From Azoarcus sp. KH32C (GTDB taxonomy: Bacteria; Pseudomonadota; Gammaproteobacteria; Burkholderiales; Rhodocyclaceae), in contig NC_020516.1 in assembly GCF_000349945.1 (NCBI RefSeq), forward strand, positions 1,240,001 to 1,304,000: 64,000 nt of DNA, given 5' to 3'. Each line of letters begins with the position of its first letter. Position 1 is the stretch's first letter. Below the pieces are notes generated by a model. It did no database searches, was not told where the DNA came from, and saw only the letters and a program-made list of their open reading frames with translations. Of this stretch, positions 1-7,887 are shown one piece after another. Made by a program: the position numbers and the translations under genes.

Positions 1-219
1 GACGGCGATCTTCGTTACACGCCCCCCCAGCTGATTAGCACGTTCTGCCACCAGTACGCCTAAAGTAGCCAAAAACAACTGTTTGCCGAACCACACGCCC
101 CCGAGACCAGGCACAGCCAGTTCGTTGAACTGGCGCGTGGTGGCCGCCAATCCCAACGTCCGTACGCGCCGAATGCTCTCGATGCGACCTCCGCCCAAAA
201 TACCCCACTGAATCGTCAT
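1..219 (-). CDS. Unknown protein, N-terminal part (runs off the window)
   Basis: A minus-strand reading frame opens with ATG at 219 and continues without a stop past position 1, giving at least 73 codons. The product begins MTIQWGILGGGRIESI and contains several glycine-rich and hydrophobic stretches. I do not recognise the family. It lies downstream of the tandem-AAA gene on the same strand (gap 438 bp), so it may belong to the same island module or be a separate transcript. No signal peptide or complete motif can be judged from the fragment. Coding potential looks good because the frame is open to the window edge. Confidence 0.5.
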   Translation of the reverse strand, partial: MTIQWGILGGGRIESIRRVRTLGLAATTRQFNELAVPGLGGVWFGKQLFLATLGVLVAERANQLGGRVTKIAV

Positions 220-657
220 TCCCTGGAACCTTGTCGAGCTACGGCCTGCATGGCCTCGGAATAAAGAAATCGGACTTTTATGATGACAACGGCCCAGCGC
301 GCAACGCAACGAATTCTAACATGTATATGACAGGGGCTTGGTACGGGTGAGGGTTGCCGCGAGCGGGTACCGTACGCTTCCGTGATGAGATCGCGTTTGG
401 AGCCAGGACGAGCGCGATCGGTAGGATTCGGTCCTGTTTTTGTCCGGCTCCCACGGCTCGATTAGGCGAGGAATCGACAATGACGCGTGACGAATCGATA
501 CGGCCGGCGGTACGCGCGCATCGGCGGCAGCCCTGCCTCGAAGGGGGGGGCGCAGGCGATGCATCTGGTGCCGGAATCGCGTCTAGGTGACTTCCTCACG
601 AGTCCTTACGATGCACCGCTGATGTACGTGATTCTCGCCGACAAGCGCTTACGCCTC
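220..657. other. 438-bp gap with no convincing gene
   Basis: Only short overlapping open frames on both strands occur here, none with a recognisable motif or clear ribosome binding site. A run of eight G lies around 542-549. The stretch presumably carries the 3' end of the AAA operon transcript and the promoter of the partial gene at 1-219. I see no convincing terminator hairpin. Confidence 0.4.
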
Positions 658-2889
658 CTACGCCGCGGCCTGTAGTCCCGCCTTGTAGCGACATTCGAGG
701 ATCAGCCGGCGCAGGAATTCCTCTTCGGTCATCGCCTCGCCCAGCAGTTCGCGCTGTTTCACGACGTTGGCGAAGTCGCCCGGCGTAAGGCCTTCGAGGG
801 ATTCGAGCTTGCGCAGGAGTGCGGGTGCGAGCGCTTGAGCGCAGTCAACATCGCCCAGTGCTTCGCGGGCAAACAGTGCAACCCGTTGGCCAAGCGTCAG
901 CGGCTTGAACTGAAGCTTGAAATCGAAGCGGCGGAGCGCCGCGGTGTCGATCTGTTCCAGCAGATTGGTGGCCGCGATGAAGATCCCGTGGAATTGCTCC
1001 ATGCGCAGCAGAAGTTCATTGACTTGCGTCGCTTCCCAACCGTGCTTGGCTTGGCGCCGATCACGGAGGAGGCTGTCGACTTCATCGAGAAGCAGAACGG
1101 TGCGCTCGGCGTCAATTTCGGCGAAGAGGCGCGCAATGTTCTGCTCGGTTTGTCCGACATAGGGGGATACGAGATCGGAACTCGCACGCACGACCAGTTC
1201 CCGGTCGAGCGCATCGGCAAGGACGTGGGCGAACTCCGTCTTTCCCGTGCCCGGGGGGCCGAAGAAGCACAGGGTGCCGCGGCCTCGCCGGGCAAGTGCG
1301 TCGGCGAGCCGCACCGGTGCAATGCCCCCGGCGACGTTGAGGAAGGCCGCATCGAAGGCGGTGGCGGAGTTCCGGTGATGCGGGCTGCCACTGCCCGTCA
1401 TCAGGCGGCGGCTGGCCGACACGCTCTCGCGCGCCACGACCTCCGGTGGCATGTCCGGCTGCAGTTCCAGAAGACGCCGTGCGGCGCCGAATTGGGCGGG
1501 CACGAGGAGATTGTCTGCGGCCAGCTCGTCCAGGACGTTTTCCGGCACCAGGCCATCGCCGAGATGGCGCTCGACCATCTGGCGCCGAACACGTCGCGGC
1601 GGATTCGTGAAGGCAACTGGGAGCAGGAAGCGGCGCAGGAAGGCGCGATCCATGCTGTCCGCGTCATTGGTGATCCAGATTGCCGGCACGGCATTGTCTT
1701 CCAGCGTACGATTCATCCAGCCCTTCTCGTTGCCCGCCCGCGGGGCGCCGCCAAAGAGGGCAAGAAGGGCGTTCTCGCTCGTGGCAAAGACGTCCTCCAC
1801 CTCGTCGAAGACGATCACGCAGTCGGTGCGTCCGCGCAACAAGCGCTGCGTGAGCTGATAGGCGCCGAGCCGCCCGGAGCGCGACAGGCCGTCACCATCG
1901 TCATCGGCCGTCTTGACCTGATACGGGGTCAGTCCCGCCGTGCCAGCGATTGCGTAGGCGAACTGTGTCTTGCCGGTTCCGGGCGGGCCGTACAGCAAGG
2001 CGTTGACGCCGACCGCGTGATTCCGGGCCGCGTTACCGAGGACGGTGGTCATGCGCCGGCTGTCGCGTTCGAGATGGGGGAAGTCGCCAAGCGTCCAATC
2101 CGCTGACGGACAAGGCTCGGTGATGGCCGTCAGCAATTCGTCCGGCGTGCTCGGTTCGAGCGCGAGGAGGTCGTCGAGGAGGTCCTCGGCGCTCAGGAAG
2201 TCCTCGAGATCGCAGCGCCGACTGCCCTTTTTGACGAGTTGCAGGCGGCTGAGCGCGCCGCGCCGGTGCAGACGGTGCTGAAGATCCTTCACGGAGACCC
2301 CGAGTGCCGCGCTCAGGCAGCCATAGTGGTCGCGGAAGGATTCGAACCCGGTCTCTCGCAGGAAATCGCGAAAGCCTTTGACCGAATCCTTCTTCTCGAC
2401 GAAATCCACGAGGTCGCATTCGACTGCGTCGAGTTCCGCGCACTGGGCCAACACCCCGATGCTGGGATGGGTAGGTACCCTGCCATCGGCCTTGTTCAGC
2501 CGATCCAGCATCGTTTTCGGGAAAGTCTTGAAGCGCCGGATGAGGTATGCCCTCATGCGCGCGCCGGGAACCCCTTGCAGCAGCCCGTGCCGCCGTGCTC
2601 GGCGCGACGAGCTGAGGTGACGGGGAAGCTCGTCCTCGTCGTCCTCCTCCGTGGCGGGGTCGGGTTGGCTCCACTGCGCCTCCAGCTGTTCAAGCGTCGT
2701 CGGCACGAAGAGCGGACGGGTCAAGGTCCATAGCGCTCCGATCATATCCACGTCTTCGAGCCGTTCGTGCAGCGCCGGGAAGGTCGCCAAGATGTTGAGT
2801 GCGTAGCGCGCAGCGCGCCGCTGGGCAGCGGGCACTTGCGAAAAATCAGTGCGCCACGGCGAGCGCGGGTTCGGGCGGGGGGCGGTCAT
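658..2889 (-). CDS. Tandem AAA+ ATPase (two classical AAA modules)
   Basis: This 743-aa protein has an N-terminal helical region of about 280 residues followed by two AAA+ modules. Module 1 has Walker A GPPGTGKTQFA near residue 300 and Walker B IVFDEVEDVF. Module 2 has Walker A GPPGTGKTEFA near residue 546, Walker B LLLDEVDSLL, and ATNL/RRFD sensor and arginine elements typical of classical (CDC48/FtsH-like) AAA domains. Both sites keep their catalytic Asp-Glu, so both are predicted active. Such proteins are usually remodelling or unfolding motors. The start codon overlaps the upstream 146-aa gene by 4 bp (ATGA at 2886-2889), which implies translational coupling and probably a shared complex. 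The island setting and the divergent WYL regulator suggest a conflict or defence role, but the target is unknown. Confidence 0.85.
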   Translation of the reverse strand: MTAPRPNPRSPWRTDFSQVPAAQRRAARYALNILATFPALHERLEDVDMIGALWTLTRPLFVPTTLEQLEAQWSQPDPATEEDDEDELPRHLSSSRRARRHGLLQGVPGARMRAYLIRRFKTFPKTMLDRLNKADGRVPTHPSIGVLAQCAELDAVECDLVDFVEKKDSVKGFRDFLRETGFESFRDHYGCLSAALGVSVKDLQHRLHRRGALSRLQLVKKGSRRCDLEDFLSAEDLLDDLLALEPSTPDELLTAITEPCPSADWTLGDFPHLERDSRRMTTVLGNAARNHAVGVNALLYGPPGTGKTQFAYAIAGTAGLTPYQVKTADDDGDGLSRSGRLGAYQLTQRLLRGRTDCVIVFDEVEDVFATSENALLALFGGAPRAGNEKGWMNRTLEDNAVPAIWITNDADSMDRAFLRRFLLPVAFTNPPRRVRRQMVERHLGDGLVPENVLDELAADNLLVPAQFGAARRLLELQPDMPPEVVARESVSASRRLMTGSGSPHHRNSATAFDAAFLNVAGGIAPVRLADALARRGRGTLCFFGPPGTGKTEFAHVLADALDRELVVRASSDLVSPYVGQTEQNIARLFAEIDAERTVLLLDEVDSLLRDRRQAKHGWEATQVNELLLRMEQFHGIFIAATNLLEQIDTAALRRFDFKLQFKPLTLGQRVALFAREALGDVDCAQALAPALLRKLESLEGLTPGDFANVVKQRELLGEAMTEEEFLRRLILECRYKAGLQAAA

Positions 2890-3326
2890 TGCGCGTCTCC
2901 TTCGGTCCAGAGTTCGAATCGGCGGCTGTCGAAGTGCCAGCTCAGAAAATCCCCGCGGTGCGGCCCCGAATCGAGGAAGAGGCCAAGCACGATGTCGAGG
3001 GGCTCGCGGAAATAGGTGCAGCTCGAGTCCTTTTCGCTGTCGAAGATCGGCTCCGGCAACACCTCCAGCACAATCGCGACTTTGTCCGTGCGCGGGAAGA
3101 GACGGTTCTGGAAGCCGGACTTCCAGCGCACGATGTCTCCCGGCTTGAAGCGATGGGGCGTGTTCAGGCTCTCGAAGCGTTGCTTGAGTGCCGCAGCCAG
3201 CCCATCGAGGGGTGAGCCGAGCAAGTCGTCCTCGTCGAGCAGCAGGTTGCGGTGGCTGTCGTCGTCCAGGCCGATGCGCTGAAGCACATCGCGCGAGGAC
3301 AGGGGGCCGGGTTTCTTGTCGCGCAT
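2886..3326 (-). CDS. Small partner protein of the tandem AAA ATPase, unknown family
   Basis: A 146-aa acidic protein with no transmembrane segment or signal peptide. It contains a KPGDIVRWK-type segment near residue 65 followed by strand-rich sequence (VAIVLEVL), which is reminiscent of a small beta-barrel such as an SH3-like fold. That resemblance is an inference from pattern only. It is the first gene of the two-gene operon with the AAA ATPase (4-bp overlap) and is divergent from the WYL regulator across a 98-bp gap. An adaptor or substrate-recognition role for the ATPase would fit, but nothing in the sequence proves it. Confidence 0.6.
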   Translation of the reverse strand: MRDKKPGPLSSRDVLQRIGLDDDSHRNLLLDEDDLLGSPLDGLAAALKQRFESLNTPHRFKPGDIVRWKSGFQNRLFPRTDKVAIVLEVLPEPIFDSEKDSSCTYFREPLDIVLGLFLDSGPHRGDFLSWHFDSRRFELWTEGDAQ

Positions 3327-3373
3327 GGTGGTGATCTCCGCCGTCCAGATGGCCCCATTAGATGCTTTTCATG

Positions 3374-3399
3374 CGACATGCCCTGTCGTATATTGCGAC
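3374..3399. promoter_or_regulatory. Palindromic operator candidate CGAC-N7-GTCG-N7-CGAC
   Basis: Three alternating half-sites lie in the divergent promoter region between the AAA operon (start 3326) and the WYL gene (start 3425): CGAC at 3374-3377, GTCG at 3385-3388 and CGAC at 3396-3399, each separated by exactly 7 bp, an 11-bp repeat close to one helical turn. The same CGAC-N7-GTCG followed by TAT recurs at 7561-7578 in front of the FtsZ-like gene. A dimeric WYL regulator would be expected to bind near its own promoter. That assignment is inference. Confidence 0.5.
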
Positions 3400-3424
3400 G
3401 TGCATAGCAAAATGCGGAGAGGGT

Positions 3425-4459
3425 ATGGCTGCCCATCAGGACCGAATCGAACGCCAGGCAAAGCTCTTGGAGCGCATCCCCATGAACGGCGATGACGCAC
3501 TTTGCCCCGACGTATCTCAGCTACTCGGAAAGTTGGGAGCGCTCTATGGTGCGAACACCGCATTGCCAGCCCGACGTCGGGCCCTCCAGCGCGATCTCGG
3601 CGAATTGGTAGAAACCGGGCAGATCGAACCGGTCAATCCCGGGGGCAAACCGCTGCGCTATCGCCGCCGCAAGGGCGCCGCGGTCGAGGGCGACAATCAC
3701 CGCTACGTGCTGGAGCTAATAAGGGAGACGGTGAGGAACGTTGTTGAAACGGAATTTCCTGCCGGACATCTTGATGGGGTGTGGCGACGCTTTCTGCAGG
3801 CCGATACGGATGTGGGCCTGGGACCGGACAAAATGCGGGTCGTCACCGACACCCAGCGTTTGTGCCCTGCGGACATCCGGCCCAAAGTTCTCGCCGATGT
3901 GCTGGAAGCCCTGGCCTTGTCCAGGACGCTCAAAGCCTCCTACCGGGATCGGGACGATAAGACGACCAACCCCACCATCCATCCGCAGGCCTTCGTGCAG
4001 CGAGGACCGCGTGCCTACGTGTATGCACTTAAGAACGACGAACCGGGCCCCGTGCGGATGTACGCCCTGCACCGATTCCTGAAGACTGCTGTCGGCGATG
4101 AGCCTGTGCGCCAGGCGGTCGGGTTCAATCTTGAGGAAAAGATCAGCAGCGGACAGGCCGACTTTGCAGAAGGCGAGACCGTTGATCTTGAATTGCTTGC
4201 GCGCGGTTACGTCGCCGAATTGTTGCGGGACTGTCCGCTATGTTCGGCGCAGTGCATTGAGGATGAACCCGAAGGTCATCCGTTTGCCGTTCGCATCAAG
4301 GCAAGGGTTCCTGCGACCGGACAACTGCTGCGTTGGCTGCTGGGGTGTGGGGACAACCTTCAGATCCTGGCGCCCGAGCGGCTCCGGGGAGTCGTCGCGG
4401 CGCAGGTTGCGAAAACGGCAGCGTTGTATGCGTCAACGACAGCGGGGGCGACTGCATGA
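3425..4459 (+). CDS. WYL-domain transcriptional regulator
   Basis: A 344-aa protein, taking the ATG at 3425 because GGAGAGGG lies just upstream. An upstream in-frame ATG at 3362 would add 21 residues but overlaps the operator. The N-terminal ~90 residues fit a winged helix-turn-helix (LLGKLGALYGANTALPARR followed by a basic wing). The middle (about 180-260) matches the WYL domain pattern, with PQAFVQRGPRAYVYAL and MYALHRF. The C-terminal ~80 residues fit a WCX extension. WYL proteins (BrxR/CapW type) typically repress defence operons and sense nucleic acid or nucleotide ligands. Here it sits between an AAA operon and an FtsZ-like/DUF2779 gene set. Confidence 0.8.
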   Translation: MAAHQDRIERQAKLLERIPMNGDDALCPDVSQLLGKLGALYGANTALPARRRALQRDLGELVETGQIEPVNPGGKPLRYRRRKGAAVEGDNHRYVLELIRETVRNVVETEFPAGHLDGVWRRFLQADTDVGLGPDKMRVVTDTQRLCPADIRPKVLADVLEALALSRTLKASYRDRDDKTTNPTIHPQAFVQRGPRAYVYALKNDEPGPVRMYALHRFLKTAVGDEPVRQAVGFNLEEKISSGQADFAEGETVDLELLARGYVAELLRDCPLCSAQCIEDEPEGHPFAVRIKARVPATGQLLRWLLGCGDNLQILAPERLRGVVAAQVAKTAALYASTTAGATA

Positions 4460-4545
4460 AGCATCGAGCAGGCGAACGACTGATTCTCGCCAGTGATTGG
4501 GCGCACCTCGGTCGCTACGTCGGTAGCACCTGTCCTTTGAAGTAA
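4456..4545 (+). CDS. Short open frame coupled to the WYL gene; possible gene remnant
   Basis: A 29-codon frame starts at an ATGA overlap with the WYL stop and ends inside the 3' end of the convergent DUF2779 gene (31-bp overlap). It begins MKHRAGERLILASDW. The 4-bp overlap is typical of a real downstream operon gene, yet the product is very short. It may be the leftover start of a gene cut off when the convergent cluster arrived, or a non-coding coincidence. Confidence 0.2.
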   Translation: MKHRAGERLILASDWAHLGRYVGSTCPLK

Positions 4546-6014
4546 GCCCACAATCTGACCATCGCCCGCGTATCGAGCTCGCAGTAGCGTTCGAGTTCGT
4601 CGCGGATCGCGTCCTTGCGAAGTGCCGTCGTTGTCGGTGACACGGCTTCGTGGAAGGCCTCCATCGCCATTCCTCCATCCTGGACTCCGGACAAGCGGTC
4701 GTAACTCAGATCCGCGGCGATCGTAGGCAGCACTGCCTTGATGCTCCAACTGCCATGCTGGTCGGGGTGGTAATACCGTTCGCGTGCCACCGGCAGGAGG
4801 TCCACGATCCGTGCGAGTAGAGCATCCAGGGATCGCTTCAAGCGCGGGAAGCGCGCGGCGAGTTCTTTGATGCGCGCGGTTTCGAAGCCCGCGTTGTAAA
4901 CGAAGATCGGTCCGCGTTCACCGCAGGCTCCGATGAGGGCCTCGGCAAAGGGGCGCGAGGGGTCCTTGCCCGACAGATCGAGAAAGCCCACATGCTCGAC
5001 CTTTCCGGTACGCGAAAGGCGATGAAGGCTGAACTGGAAGGGGATCTGCTGATAGGGGCGGGTGCCTTTCCAGATTGGAACGGGGAAGGTCACCGTCTCG
5101 AAGTCCAGGAAATAGGCCGGCAGCTTGTGAGCCGACAAATCCGCTTGGGCGCCTTGCTGGTCGAAGTAGGTCGTTCCGGCCAGCGTGTGTGTCTTGACCC
5201 GGAGTTGTTTGTCGTTGAGCAAGTCGTCGTCGATGTCCCGTAGGTCGTTTGCGCCATCCTTCTCGATGCGCGTCTTCAGTGCTTTGGCCTTGACTTGGGG
5301 TAACCAACTGACGGGATATTCGGCTTGGGGCTCCTGAGCGGAGCAGTAGGCGTGGAAGCCGCACTCATAGGGATCGCCGCAGTGGCCGCCTGTGCCTATC
5401 ACTGGCTCCTTCCGCCGCCTTGAAACAGCGTGGGCGTCCTCGATCCAGGTTTGCACTTCCTTTTTTCTGTCGAAGGCCTCTGTAGTGAGATCGTTCTCCA
5501 CGAGGAGGCCGGAGTAGTCTTCGCTACCCGGATAGACCCAGGAACTGTCTATGTGGGCAAGGGCGATTCCGACGAGTGGGACCTTCGCCTCTCGTGCGAC
5601 AAATGCCTGAATCGCGGTATCGCACCGATGGTAGTCCTTCACGCTCGTGGCGGATTTCACCTCGACCATTCGCCACGCCCTCTTGCCGCTGCGCCGGAGC
5701 GGTAACAGGACGTCGGCAAACGCGATGGCGCCTGAGGCCGAGAAGCCCGCTTCGAAGATTGGGCGAGTGCCGGCGAGAAGGGTTTGGCTCCGTGCAAGCG
5801 CTCCATCAAAGCCTTCAGCAGCAACGTCGATCAGCGACCCTTTCCCATCTTTGTCGTAGATGCGCCGCGCAATTTCGCCGACGCTGTGTCCCATGGCGTA
5901 GCTTGCCTGGGTTGCAGCCGACTCTTCGCGCAGGTCAGGCCGATGTAGCTCGAGCCATAGGCGCTTGGGGCACTGCAGATAGGCAAGGAGCTTGGACTTT
6001 GAGAGTACGCGCAT
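4515..6014 (-). CDS. DUF2779 protein: Cas4/RecB-like nuclease domain plus RNase H-like domain
   Basis: A 499-aa protein. The N-terminal half resembles RecB/Cas4 PD-(D/E)XK nucleases. It begins SKSKLLAYLQCPKRLWLE, the usual first-cysteine helix, then has MVEVKSATSVKDYH near residue 115 as the E-x-K core, and a C-terminal cysteine pair region (GGHCGDPYECGFHAYC) that could hold an Fe-S cluster. The C-terminal half is the DUF2779 domain with YFLDFETV (residue ~300, exonuclease-like DxE) and VYNAGFE, then ERYCELDTRAMVRLW near the end, an exonuclease-like acidic set. It therefore combines two predicted nuclease folds. It is the last gene of the minus-strand series, convergent with the WYL gene. The substrate is unknown; DNA or RNA processing is likely. 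Confidence 0.8.
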   Translation of the reverse strand: MRVLSKSKLLAYLQCPKRLWLELHRPDLREESAATQASYAMGHSVGEIARRIYDKDGKGSLIDVAAEGFDGALARSQTLLAGTRPIFEAGFSASGAIAFADVLLPLRRSGKRAWRMVEVKSATSVKDYHRCDTAIQAFVAREAKVPLVGIALAHIDSSWVYPGSEDYSGLLVENDLTTEAFDRKKEVQTWIEDAHAVSRRRKEPVIGTGGHCGDPYECGFHAYCSAQEPQAEYPVSWLPQVKAKALKTRIEKDGANDLRDIDDDLLNDKQLRVKTHTLAGTTYFDQQGAQADLSAHKLPAYFLDFETVTFPVPIWKGTRPYQQIPFQFSLHRLSRTGKVEHVGFLDLSGKDPSRPFAEALIGACGERGPIFVYNAGFETARIKELAARFPRLKRSLDALLARIVDLLPVARERYYHPDQHGSWSIKAVLPTIAADLSYDRLSGVQDGGMAMEAFHEAVSPTTTALRKDAIRDELERYCELDTRAMVRLWAYFKGQVLPT

Positions 6015-6079
6015 CGAAATTTCTCCGACAGGGAGTGGGTAGCCAGCCTCGCCAATATATGCGAAATGGGCGGGCAGGG

Positions 6080-6493
6080 TTATCGGCGGGAGCGCTGCCG
6101 CAGCAGGTTACGCTCACGCGCCCGTGTGGCGATCCAGGCGATGAGTTCGCCGTAGTTGATCGGCCCACACGCTCCGATCTGAGCCCGGACGGCCTCGATC
6201 TGGTCAAGCAGTCGAGAGAGGTCACGTGAGGCGCCGGCCTGCGTGTCGGAGCTCGGTTCGAGCCGCGATTTATTTGCAGGGGCCGTTGCATGGTTCAACG
6301 CCTGCATCAGGCTTTCAAAGAGATCCTGCAGGATCGCAAGTTGGGAGACGCGCTCGAGTTGCGCCGCGATGGTGTCCGGCAGCGCGGTTTCGGCCAGAAA
6401 GCCACTCAGCGTGAGCAGATTCTTGTTGAGCCCCTTGATGGAGTAGTTGGTACCCAGCAGGGATTCGATTTGTTCGGAGATGAGTTCGTCCAT
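6080..6493 (-). CDS. Helical 137-aa protein downstream of the FtsZ-like gene
   Basis: A small protein rich in Leu, Ala and Gln, probably all-helical with two coiled-coil-prone regions (residues ~35-70 and ~90-115), a short polar linker between them, and a very basic C-terminus (RARERNLLRQRSRR). It has no signal peptide or membrane segment. It follows the FtsZ-like gene by 69 bp and precedes the DUF2779 gene by 65 bp on the same strand. A role as filament-associated partner or adaptor of the tubulin homologue is plausible from position only. No family was recognised. Confidence 0.55.
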   Translation of the reverse strand: MDELISEQIESLLGTNYSIKGLNKNLLTLSGFLAETALPDTIAAQLERVSQLAILQDLFESLMQALNHATAPANKSRLEPSSDTQAGASRDLSRLLDQIEAVRAQIGACGPINYGELIAWIATRARERNLLRQRSRR

Positions 6494-6562
6494 GACCTTG
6501 GCTTCCAGTTGTTCGATTCGAGAAGGGGGAGGGGGGCATGCGCCAGCCGCGGCACCTTGCGC

Positions 6563-7510
6563 TCAGTGCCGCCGCCACTTCATTCGAGATGTAACGAAGG
6601 TCACCCGCAGGTCGGTATCAAGACCGGGTTCGCTGGTTGAGGCATAGATGAAGAATGCTTCGGGCGGCGTGTGTTCTTGAACGGTCCGGACAATCTTTCG
6701 AATCGAACGCATTGTCGGGACAGACGATTCCGTGATCGTGACGAGGACGCGGCGCGTATCGTTCAACTGCCGGGCGACGATGCCGCCTTCCGCGTGCAGC
6801 GTTGCGAGAACCTCCTTCAATGCGGATTCACCCTTCCCGGTGATACTCGTGGCGGAAAGTTCTCCGGCATCCGTCAACCAATCGAGAACCACCGAGAGGT
6901 CACGATTGACCATGTTCGGCTCTAAGACCGTCGAGGTGAAGCAACGGACCAGGTTTATGACTTCCCTGTCGACGATGTCGAATAATTGGTCCATCGCTGC
7001 ATCCGGGCCGCAACGTGCGGCGAAGTCATCAAGGCTGAGCGGCAACACAGCTTCCGTCTGGCGCCTGAGTCGTCGCAGCCCCTTGCGAGCAACCCGCTCA
7101 CGACTTTCGAAGGAGAATGGCCGAGTCACGATCGCGATCACGGGAATGCCCATCTTGCGTGCGACCTTCGCGATAACAGGGCTTGCTCCCGTACCCGTGC
7201 CTCCACCCAATCCCGTGACCAGGATGAGAAACTGCGCGTGCTTCAAAGCCTGTCGGATCGCCTGACGAGACGTTTTTGCTGACGCCCGACCTGCGGAGCT
7301 CATTGCCCCCGCTCCCAGCCCCGATGTGCCGAGTTGCAGCTTGGTCAATGCGCGACTGCGTGCGAGCGCTGAGGCGTCGGTGTTGGCCGCTACGCATCCA
7401 AGTTGCTCCGCTCCGGGCTGGCCGAGCAGAGCATCGATGAAGTTACATCCGGCTCCGCCAACGCCCATCACAACGATCCGAGGAGCCCAAGCGTCTGCTA
7501 CTACTTGCAT
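6563..7510 (-). CDS. Divergent FtsZ-like tubulin-superfamily GTPase
   Basis: A 315-aa protein with the FtsZ GTP-binding core. VVMGVGGAGCNFID lies at residues ~12-25, and the tubulin signature GLGGGTGTGASP near residue 100. The region corresponding to the T7 synergy loop reads NRDLSVVLDWL, against NxDFADVRTVM in cell-division FtsZ. The Asn and first Asp are kept, but the second catalytic Asp position is Val. The protein stops at about the end of the second globular domain, so the linker and C-terminal peptide that recruit FtsA and ZipA are absent. It is therefore unlikely to be the division FtsZ. It sits in a defence-rich island with a helical partner, a DUF2779 nuclease and a macrodomain-like gene. 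Filament formation with weak or no GTP hydrolysis is an inference. Confidence 0.85.
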   Translation of the reverse strand: MQVVADAWAPRIVVMGVGGAGCNFIDALLGQPGAEQLGCVAANTDASALARSRALTKLQLGTSGLGAGAMSSAGRASAKTSRQAIRQALKHAQFLILVTGLGGGTGTGASPVIAKVARKMGIPVIAIVTRPFSFESRERVARKGLRRLRRQTEAVLPLSLDDFAARCGPDAAMDQLFDIVDREVINLVRCFTSTVLEPNMVNRDLSVVLDWLTDAGELSATSITGKGESALKEVLATLHAEGGIVARQLNDTRRVLVTITESSVPTMRSIRKIVRTVQEHTPPEAFFIYASTSEPGLDTDLRVTFVTSRMKWRRH

Positions 7511-7558
7511 GAAGATATCCTGTGGGGCTGTTAGGTGACGGAAATTGAAGCAGTTTCG

Positions 7559-7578
7559 TACGACGGAGACTGTCGTAT
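7559..7578. promoter_or_regulatory. Palindromic operator candidate upstream of the FtsZ-like gene
   Basis: A perfect 6-bp inverted repeat TACGAC / GTCGTA with a 7-bp spacer lies about 50 bp upstream of the FtsZ-like start. Its core CGAC-N7-GTCG, followed by TAT, matches the site at 3374-3391 in front of the WYL gene. The rest of the 377-bp gap (7511-7887) shows no gene. Confidence 0.45.
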
Positions 7579-7887
7579 TCGATGAGCGCTGATAGCAGGG
7601 GATCCGGTACTGAGTTCAAGGGCGCGTCGCCAGCGCCGATTCCTGTCTCTCGCTACCAGATTCGCCCGAATGGCAGCTCTCTCGGCCTACGATGGTCCGC
7701 GGGCTCGACCTCATAGCGATACTTGCGGTTGGATAGGTGTAACGGCAGGTAGCGGACCAGGCGCTACGACCCCTGCCCGCCGCGACGATCCAATCAGCGC
7801 CCGCGCTAATCTAGCGGCAACCGCTATCTACCAAGCACAGCCTCTCACCAAGTGCGCGGTCGGCGGTTCGCACCGGTCGGGGACTCC

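Noticed and set aside
6563..7510. Housekeeping ftsZ
   Set aside because: It is short, lacks the C-terminal peptide, has a changed T7 loop and is not in a dcw cluster.
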